Source: Desulfobacteraceae bacterium
GTDB lineage: Bacteria; Desulfobacterota; Desulfobacteria; Desulfobacterales; Desulfosalsimonadaceae
Length of the DNA: 11,490 nt
Assembly: GCA_003551985.1 (NCBI GenBank)
Contig: PUOB01000207.1
Span: 1 to 11,490 of the forward strand
Direction of reading: 5' to 3'
Position numbers and translations under genes: made by a program. Position 1 is the first letter of the stretch, and each line of letters begins with the position of its first letter. This document shows, piece after piece, positions 1-5,727 of this stretch. A model generated the notes under the pieces. That model was given only the letters and a program-made list of their open reading frames with translations. It was not told the origin of the DNA and did not search any database.

Positions 1-4
1 AATA

Positions 5-886
5 ATGAAGCACGGCATGGCAAACAGCCTGCTGGAATTGATGCGGCCCTACCAGTACACCAAAAACTTCTTTGTTTTTCTTCCGGCCTTTTTCGCGTTC
101 AAGCTCAATGACCCGCACCTGATGCTTCAGGCGTTTATCGCCTTTGCCGCGTTTTCGCTTGCGGCCAGCGGCGGGTACGTGTTCAACGACCTCAAGGACC
201 GCGCCGAAGACCGACTCCACCCTGAAAAAAAGCACCGGCCCATCGCCAGCGGCCGCATCGGCATCCCCTTGGCATTGCCGCTGATGATCGGACTTCTCAC
301 CGCCGGTATCGCCCTGATGGCATTCGTTTCCCTTGAAGCCTGCCGTATCCTGATCTTTTACCTGGTGCTCAACACCGCTTACACCCTGAAGCTCAAACGC
401 ATACCGATCGTGGACATTGCCGTTATCTCGACCGGCTTCGTCCTCAGGCTGCTGGTCGGGTCCGCCGTGACGCAGATCGAACTGTCTCACTGGATTATCG
501 TGATGACATTTCTGCTGTCGCTTTTCCTCTCTCTTGCCAAGCGCCGCGACGATGTGATCATTTATCTCAAGACCGACCAGAGCATGCGAAAGGCGGCCGA
601 AGGGTACAACCTCAAGTTTCTTGACAACGCCATGATAATGAGTGCATCGATCGTGGTGCTGGCTTATATCCTCTGGTCCATATCGCCGCAGGTGGTCGAA
701 ACGCTCGGGAGCGATTCCCTTTACCTGACGTCGGTTTTCGTGGTTTTAGGGGTCCTCCGGTATATGCAGATCGCCTTTGTGGAAGAAAAAAGCGGCAATC
801 CCTCCAGGATTCTTTTAAAAGACCGCTTTGTGCAGCTGGTACTGATCGGATGGGTGGGGAGCTTTATCTGGATCCTTTATCTTTGA
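5..886 (+). CDS. UbiA-family decaprenyl-phosphate phosphoribosyltransferase-like (DPPR synthase)
   Basis: Predicted multi-spanning inner-membrane prenyltransferase of the UbiA superfamily (293 aa, usual length for the subgroup). The first aspartate motif is NDLKDRAEDRLHP at residues 61-73 (N-D-x2-D-x3-D). A second cluster, KRRDD, lies at 179-183 after the conserved YTLKLKRIPIVDIAVISTG region (126-144). These features, with the N-terminal RPYQYTKN, resemble mycobacterial Rv3806c, which transfers 5-phosphoribose from PRPP to decaprenyl phosphate, more than the quinone, heme or protoheme branches of UbiA. The downstream DprE1/DprE2 homologues support the same role. The polyprenyl length used here is unknown. 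The ATG at 5 is used; the ATG at 17 (residue 5) is an equally plausible start, and too little upstream sequence is visible to look for a ribosome binding site. It is followed after about 28 bp by the GtrA gene and is probably in the same operon. The family call is firm; the exact substrate is inferred. Confidence 0.85.
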   Translation: MKHGMANSLLELMRPYQYTKNFFVFLPAFFAFKLNDPHLMLQAFIAFAAFSLAASGGYVFNDLKDRAEDRLHPEKKHRPIASGRIGIPLALPLMIGLLTAGIALMAFVSLEACRILIFYLVLNTAYTLKLKRIPIVDIAVISTGFVLRLLVGSAVTQIELSHWIIVMTFLLSLFLSLAKRRDDVIIYLKTDQSMRKAAEGYNLKFLDNAMIMSASIVVLAYILWSISPQVVETLGSDSLYLTSVFVVLGVLRYMQIAFVEEKSGNPSRILLKDRFVQLVLIGWVGSFIWILYL

Positions 887-914
887 AAAAAAATACGTTG
901 AAACGGGAATCGTG

Positions 915-1325
915 ATGATTGCAGTCAAATATGCGTTTTTTGCCGTCATTGCCACGGGGGTGAACCTGTTGACCCAGTGGCCGGTTTTCGTTTTTTTCGA
1001 CGGCTTCTGGGTCTTGTATGCGGCGCTTGCCTGCGGTACGCTGGCGGGGTTGGTCACCAAGTACCTGCTCGATAAACGGTGGATCTTTTATTATATCCCC
1101 CGGGATCACATGGACAACCTGTCGCGCTTCGGGCTGTACAGCCTGATGGGGGGGGTTACCACGATGATTTTCTGGGGGACCGAGATCGGGTTTTACTATT
1201 TTTTCCAATTTGCCGGTGCGCAGTATGTCGGCGGCGCACTAGGCCTCACCGTGGGGTATATGACCAAATACGCACTGGATAAAAAATTTGTTTTCCGCCG
1301 CCATTTTCCGGCGGCCGCGGCTTAG
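915..1325 (+). CDS. GtrA-family membrane protein (putative polyprenyl-phospho-sugar flippase)
   Basis: Small hydrophobic protein (136 aa from this ATG) with about four predicted membrane segments, the size and topology of GtrA proteins. Two internal copies of the family signature are visible: TKYLLDKRWIFY (about residues 48-59) and TKYALDKKFVFR (about 117-128), each just after a membrane segment. GtrA proteins are linked to translocating polyprenyl-phosphate sugars. The mycobacterial member Rv3789 sits next to dprE1 and has been proposed either as the DPA flippase or as an anchor for arabinan enzymes. Its position between the phosphoribosyltransferase and dprE1 genes points to the same lipid-linked pentose. 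A GTG at 912 immediately precedes the ATG and could also serve as start. No strong Shine-Dalgarno is seen (only a weak CGGGAA). A run of eight G at 1148-1155 lies inside the gene. Family assignment is good; flippase activity is inference. Confidence 0.8.
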   Translation: MIAVKYAFFAVIATGVNLLTQWPVFVFFDGFWVLYAALACGTLAGLVTKYLLDKRWIFYYIPRDHMDNLSRFGLYSLMGGVTTMIFWGTEIGFYYFFQFAGAQYVGGALGLTVGYMTKYALDKKFVFRRHFPAAAA

Positions 1326-1364
1326 CCCGGCCTCGGAGGGGGGAGCGGAAAAGACGGGAGTTTG

Positions 1365-2666
1365 ATGCGACTATCCGGCTGGGGTAACTACCCTGTTATT
1401 GACGCGCAGCCGCTTTGGTGCCATGACACCGGCGGATTGAAACAATCGCTTAGGGAAACCGACGGCATGATCGCCCGCGGCAACGGCCGCAGTTACGGCG
1501 ACAGCGCGCTTTACGACCGTTTTGTGCCCATGCGCCGTTTTGACCGCTTTTCCGGTTTTGACGAAAATACCGGGCTGCTGGTATGTGACGCCGGCGTTTT
1601 GCTCTCGGATATAATCGAGTCGTTTCTGCCCCGGGGCTGGTTTTTGGGCGTAACCCCGGGAACCCGCCTCATCACGGTGGGCGGCGCGATCGCCAGCGAC
1701 GTACACGGCAAAAACCACCATGTTGCGGGCTGCTTTTCCGAGACGGTGGCATGGATCGACCTGCTCACGGCCGACGGAAACATCATACGCACCGGCCCCG
1801 ACAACGACCCCGACCTGTTTTTCGCGACCTGCGGCGGCATGGGCCTGACCGGCATTATCCGCCAGGCCGCGTTTTACCTGAAAAAAGTGCCGTCCTCGGT
1901 TATCGACCAGGCCATCGTTAAAACCCGCAACCTTGAAGAAACCTTTGCGGCCTTTGAACAAAACGCCGAAGCACCCTACTCCGTAGCATGGATCGACTGT
2001 TTGCAAACCGGGGGGCGGCTTGGCCGTGCACTTCTGATGACCGGGGATTTTTCCGATGACGGCGGCCCCCTGGTTTACCATGAAAAGAAAATAATCGATG
2101 TTCCCGTCAACCTGCCCGCGTTTACGCTCAATTCCTTCAGCGTGCGCGCATTTAACGCACTGTACTACAACATGGCCCCAAACGGGACTTCCCAAAAGCG
2201 CGTTGACGTGGACAGCTTTTTTTACCCCCTTGACGCCGTCGGCAACTGGAACCGCATATACGGCAAAAGGGGTTTTGTCCAGTACCAGTTCATCCTGCCC
2301 AAAACATCGAGCTTTTCGGGTTTGGAAAAAATTCTGGACGAGATCGCCCGGCACCGGCAGGGGAGCTTCCTGGCGGTCTTAAAGCTCCACGGACCGGAAA
2401 ATCAATGCCCGCTTTCGTTTCCCCTTGAAGGGTATTCGCTTGCACTGGACTTCAAGCTCACACCGGGGCTGTTTTCCTTTTTGAACCGGCTCGACGCCGT
2501 CATGCTTGACCATGGCGGGCGCACCTACCTGACCAAGGATGCGCGCGTCAGCCGGGATACGTTTGAAAAAGGGTATGAACGCCTGGAATCATTCAGGGCA
2601 GTACGCGATCGGGTTGACCCGGGTCACGTGTTCCGCTCGCTTCAGTCGGAAAGGTTGGGATTATGA
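1365..2666 (+). CDS. dprE1: DprE1-like FAD-dependent decaprenylphosphoryl-ribose 2'-oxidase
   Basis: Flavoprotein of the VAO/FAD_binding_4 type with an ALO-like C-terminus (433 aa; mycobacterial DprE1 is about 460). In DprE1 this enzyme oxidises the 2'-OH of polyprenyl-phospho-ribose to the keto form, the first half of the ribose-to-arabinose epimerisation. N-terminal FAD motifs are ARGNGRSYGDSAL (near residue 25-38) and PGTRLITVGGAIASDVHGKNHH (HGKNHH at 114-119), nearly the DprE1 sequence. The C-terminal part keeps LKLHGPENQ-PLSFP and the catalytic-type lysine in YLTKDAR (K391), and ends with the family's VDPGHVFRSL. The residue aligned with the benzothiazinone-reactive cysteine (C387 of M. 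tuberculosis) is alanine here (A360); the 31-residue spacing to the lysine matches. ATG 1365 is chosen, with GGAG four bases upstream; a TTG at 1362 is less likely. Its stop overlaps the next start as ATGA. A sugar-lactone oxidase role is unlikely in this context. Confidence 0.9.
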   Translation: MRLSGWGNYPVIDAQPLWCHDTGGLKQSLRETDGMIARGNGRSYGDSALYDRFVPMRRFDRFSGFDENTGLLVCDAGVLLSDIIESFLPRGWFLGVTPGTRLITVGGAIASDVHGKNHHVAGCFSETVAWIDLLTADGNIIRTGPDNDPDLFFATCGGMGLTGIIRQAAFYLKKVPSSVIDQAIVKTRNLEETFAAFEQNAEAPYSVAWIDCLQTGGRLGRALLMTGDFSDDGGPLVYHEKKIIDVPVNLPAFTLNSFSVRAFNALYYNMAPNGTSQKRVDVDSFFYPLDAVGNWNRIYGKRGFVQYQFILPKTSSFSGLEKILDEIARHRQGSFLAVLKLHGPENQCPLSFPLEGYSLALDFKLTPGLFSFLNRLDAVMLDHGGRTYLTKDARVSRDTFEKGYERLESFRAVRDRVDPGHVFRSLQSERLGL

Positions 2667-3376
2667 GCAATAAATGGCTGCTGGTCCTTGGTGCGGGAAG
2701 CGACATGGCCCAGGCGGTTGCGCGGCAATTCGCCAAAAACGGCTGGTCCATGCATCTGGCCTCCCGCAACACCGAAAACCTCGAGGCGGAATCCGCCAAC
2801 CTGGCGGTGCGCTTCGGCGTCGAAGCCCGGTCGCATTTTTTTGACGCGCTTGACCTGGCATCCCACGCGTCCTTTTACAAGCAGCTGGATCCCGCGCCGG
2901 AAGGTGTGGTCCTGGCGTTCGGCACAATGGACGGCGACGTGGAGACGGTGATCAACACGAATTTTACCGGCGCCGCCAATATCCTGGAAATCATTGCCGA
3001 TGATTTCGAAACCCGGCAAACCGGGTTTATCGTGGGGATCAGCTCGGTTGCCGGCGATCGGGGCCGGCAGAGCAATTACCGCTACGGAAGCGCCAAGGCC
3101 GGGCTTACCGCCTTTCTCTCTGGACTCCGCCATCGTCTGTTTTCGTCGGGCGTTCCGGTTTTGACCGTCAAGCCGGGCTTTACCGCCACACAGATGACCG
3201 AGGGCATGGATCTGCCCGAACGGCTCACCGCAAAACCCGATGACGTCGGGGAGGCGGTTTTTCGTAGAGTGAAAAAAAGCCGGGGGGGAACGCTTTACGT
3301 CAAGCCGGTCTGGCGCTATATCATGCTTATCATCATTCACCTGCCGGATTTTATCTTTAACCGGACAAAGCTATGA
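2663..3376 (+). CDS. dprE2: DprE2-like short-chain dehydrogenase (decaprenylphosphoryl-2-keto-ribose reductase)
   Basis: SDR-family NAD(P)H oxidoreductase (237 aa) expected to reduce the 2-keto intermediate made by DprE1 to polyprenyl-phospho-arabinose. The N-terminal Rossmann turn is VLGAGSDMAQAVA (residues 8-20), and an arginine/asparagine pair (SRN, 34-36) follows strand 2. The usual NNAG is replaced by AFGTMDGD (85-92), as in DprE2-type proteins (AFGVLGD). Catalytic positions are N100 (NTN), S127/S128 (GISSVAG) and the Y141-x3-K145 pair (YGSAK). The C-terminus, LYVKPVWRYIMLIIIHLP followed by an IFNR ending, is a DprE2-like membrane-associated tail and is not found in ordinary soluble SDRs. 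It starts within the dprE1-like stop codon and ends within the start of the glycosyltransferase gene, so all three are probably translationally coupled. A generic SDR role is possible by sequence alone, but tail, motif and partner make DprE2 the best reading. Confidence 0.88.
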   Translation: MSNKWLLVLGAGSDMAQAVARQFAKNGWSMHLASRNTENLEAESANLAVRFGVEARSHFFDALDLASHASFYKQLDPAPEGVVLAFGTMDGDVETVINTNFTGAANILEIIADDFETRQTGFIVGISSVAGDRGRQSNYRYGSAKAGLTAFLSGLRHRLFSSGVPVLTVKPGFTATQMTEGMDLPERLTAKPDDVGEAVFRRVKKSRGGTLYVKPVWRYIMLIIIHLPDFIFNRTKL

Positions 3377-4887
3377 ATATTTTGATTTCCGCTGCAAGGA
3401 CGGACCGGGGCTTTGGGGCCGCAATCGCATTTTGCGTTGCGTTGAAGATTCTTCTGGCCTGGCTTTTCCCGGTTATGGGGGACGAGGCCTACTTTACCGT
3501 TTGGGGGACATACCCGGCGCTGGGATACTATGACCACCCGCCCATGGCCGGATGGCTGATGTGGCTTATGATGTCAATAAGCCAGCACCCGGTGATTATA
3601 CGCCTCCCGGCCATTCTGACGCCCATAGCCATTTCCCTGGTGATGTATGCCATGCTCAAACCGCGCGGTGAAGACAAAGCGCGCACGGTCGCCCTAGTGT
3701 TTCTTATCAGCCCGGTTTTTTTGGTCCCGATCATCGTCACCACTGATATCCCGCTGGTACTCTTTGGCGCACTGTCGGCATTTGTGCTCTACCGGGCCCT
3801 TGAAACCCACAAAATTGCCATGTTTTTTCTTTCCGGCGCATTTTTGGGGCTGGCGTTTCTTTCCAAGTATTTCGCGGTACTCCTGGGCCTTGCGTATCTG
3901 TTTTACTTTCTTTTTTTTTCTCGAAGCCGGTGGCGTGGGTTTTTGCTGCTTTTCCTGGCTGTTCTCCCCTTTGGCCTGCTCAACCTGTATTACAATTACA
4001 ACCAATGCTGGTACAATATTATGTTTAACCTAATCAACCGGCACGGCGGCGGTGACGGCGGCATTGCATTGGGCGGGTTGGGGGCGTATCTCCTTTCCCT
4101 GCTTTATCTGTTCATGCCCTGGGTCGTGTGGCATTTCTGGCGGGAACGAAGGGAGGCGGGCGAGGCGCTGAAGCACTCCCCGCTGCTGTTCTTTGTCATT
4201 GTGGGCGGATTCCCGCTGGTTTTATTTCTTCTGATGAGCGGCTTCAGGACGGTGGGACTGCATTGGCTGCTGGTTTTTATCGCGCTTTTCTACCCGGCCT
4301 ACACGCTCCTCCCGCATGCGTCGCTTCGAAAAGTGCTTGTCTACACCGGGTGGTTCAGCGCCGTTCACGCGGCAGTCGTCGTGATCCTGCTGCTCATCCC
4401 TGTGCAGTGGCTAAGCGCGCACCGCTCTTATCACGACATCTTTTTTTACATGGCACCGCAAACGGTTGCCGCCGCGCTGGAACAAGTCGAAGCGGACTTT
4501 TACGCCACCGGCAGCTACAGCGCTTCCGCAACGCTTGCCTACAACAGTTCGAAGTACTGGTCGGTATTCGGCACCGGCTCGCGCTATGCCCGTGAAGACG
4601 ACCGCATTACGGACTGGCGCGCGCTTTCAGGCAAGGATATGCTCTTTTTCCGCCGCAAAGGGGTGCGCGAGGACCGGATTGCACCCTTTTTTGAATCCAT
4701 CGACATTAAAACCTTAGACGCCGGGGGAACGTTGCTCGAGGTGGCTCTGGCAAAGGGGTTTGATTATGAGGCCTACCACAGGGAAGTGCTGAGCGAAATC
4801 CGCGAGCGCTATTACCAGGTCCCGGAATGCCTGCCCATGGGCAATTGCGATTTTCTGGAAAGGTATTTTGAAAAACACGGCGAGTGA
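3373..4887 (+). CDS. GT-C membrane glycosyltransferase, PMT/ArnT-like (GT39/GT83 superfamily)
   Basis: Integral membrane protein (504 aa) with roughly ten or more hydrophobic segments in residues 15-345, followed by a soluble, probably periplasmic C-terminal domain (about 350-504). The first extracytoplasmic loop carries the GT-C acidic motif GDEAYF (D37, E38) and GYYDHPPM (51-58). A second conserved acid is D125 in TTDIPL, and a lysine lies in LSKYFA (163-168). This layout is that of polyprenyl-phosphate-sugar-dependent transferases such as ArnT and protein mannosyltransferases. Overlapping the dprE2-like gene by ATGA, it is the likely consumer of the polyprenyl-phospho-pentose made by the cluster; the acceptor (pilin, other protein, LPS or capsule) cannot be told from sequence. 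The tail contains two cysteines in PECLPMGNC, possibly a disulfide. A nine-T run at 3911-3919 lies in frame inside the membrane region. The gene ends 18 bp from the convergent purQ stop. Superfamily call is strong; substrate is inference. Confidence 0.85.
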   Translation: MNILISAARTDRGFGAAIAFCVALKILLAWLFPVMGDEAYFTVWGTYPALGYYDHPPMAGWLMWLMMSISQHPVIIRLPAILTPIAISLVMYAMLKPRGEDKARTVALVFLISPVFLVPIIVTTDIPLVLFGALSAFVLYRALETHKIAMFFLSGAFLGLAFLSKYFAVLLGLAYLFYFLFFSRSRWRGFLLLFLAVLPFGLLNLYYNYNQCWYNIMFNLINRHGGGDGGIALGGLGAYLLSLLYLFMPWVVWHFWRERREAGEALKHSPLLFFVIVGGFPLVLFLLMSGFRTVGLHWLLVFIALFYPAYTLLPHASLRKVLVYTGWFSAVHAAVVVILLLIPVQWLSAHRSYHDIFFYMAPQTVAAALEQVEADFYATGSYSASATLAYNSSKYWSVFGTGSRYAREDDRITDWRALSGKDMLFFRRKGVREDRIAPFFESIDIKTLDAGGTLLEVALAKGFDYEAYHREVLSEIRERYYQVPECLPMGNCDFLERYFEKHGE

Positions 4888-4905
4888 GGCGATTTTCCAG
4901 GGGGT

Positions 4906-5727
4906 TTACCCGCGGATACAGGCCACCGCGTTTTGAAAGATCCGGAGGCCCAGCGCGTCGGGGAGTGCCTCTGCTGCTGCAGGGTTCCCGCGGGAAAGCG
5001 CCTTTGTGCGGCACCAGTCCGGATGGTTGGTGGGGTGGTTGTACGCCTCGGGGTGCGGCATGAGCCCGAAAATGCGGCCCGTGGGATCGCAGATGCCGGC
5101 GATGTCGTCCATGGCGCCGTTGGGATTTTCGGGAAAGCGGCCTTTGGCGGGCGTGCCGTCGGCGGCGGCGTACCGGCACACGACCTGGCGGTCTTCCCGG
5201 AGCCGGGAAATGACAGGGTCGTCAGCCACGACCTTACCCTCGCCGTGGCGCAGGGGCAGCTCCATGTGCGTGATGTCTCGCGTGAACACGCAGGGAGAAT
5301 CCGGGTCGACGGCAAGGTGGACCCAGTCGTCCCGGAAATTGCCGCAGTCATTGTAGGTGATGGCGGTTTTGCGCGCCTGGTAGTCATTGTCGAACCCCGG
5401 CAGAAGCCCCATGTTGACCAGGGTCTGGAATCCGTTGCAGATCCCCAGCACCAGGTTGCCGTCTTCCACGAACCGGATGATGCGGTCGCCGGCGTGCTTT
5501 TTCATGCGCACGGCCTGGATAACGCCCGCCCCGTGGTCGTCCCCCCATGAAAACCCGCCGGTAAACACCAGAAGCTGGTAATCGGAAAGGTTTGCCGCAC
5601 CGGACAAAACGTCGTTGATGTGGACCCGGTGGGCACGGGCGCCGGCCAGTTCGCACGCATGGGCGGTTTCAATGTCGCAGTTGAGTCCGTAGCCGGTCAG
5701 GACAAGCGCGTTTACCCGGGACGTCAT
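4906..5727 (-). CDS. purQ: Phosphoribosylformylglycinamidine synthase, glutaminase subunit PurQ
   Basis: Class I glutamine amidotransferase (273 aa) that releases ammonia from glutamine for PurL in step four of purine synthesis. The catalytic triad is visible: nucleophile C97 in LGICNGFQ, and H225/E227 in GLMPHPEAY. The N-terminal strand reads ALVLTGYGLNCDIET, and FTGGFSWGDDHGAG (55-68) is the PurQ oxyanion/interface loop. An upstream in-frame ATG at 5754 would lie inside purL; the ATG at 5727 is preferred because it overlaps the purL stop as ATGA and has GGAG seven bases upstream. The protein is somewhat longer than short PurQ proteins (about 225-230 aa) and resembles the longer form found with large PurL proteins. 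It is the last gene of the minus-strand block and runs convergently into the glycosyltransferase gene. Confidence 0.95.
   Translation of the reverse strand: MTSRVNALVLTGYGLNCDIETAHACELAGARAHRVHINDVLSGAANLSDYQLLVFTGGFSWGDDHGAGVIQAVRMKKHAGDRIIRFVEDGNLVLGICNGFQTLVNMGLLPGFDNDYQARKTAITYNDCGNFRDDWVHLAVDPDSPCVFTRDITHMELPLRHGEGKVVADDPVISRLREDRQVVCRYAAADGTPAKGRFPENPNGAMDDIAGICDPTGRIFGLMPHPEAYNHPTNHPDWCRTKALSRGNPAAAEALPDALGLRIFQNAVACIRG

Noticed and set aside
1371..2354. 327-codon minus-strand open frame
   Set aside because: It is antisense to the dprE1-like gene, has no recognisable motif, and its composition follows the opposite-strand codons.
4888..4905. Bidirectional terminator in the convergent gap between the glycosyltransferase gene and purQ
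   Set aside because: The gap is only 18 bp and shows no stem or T-run.
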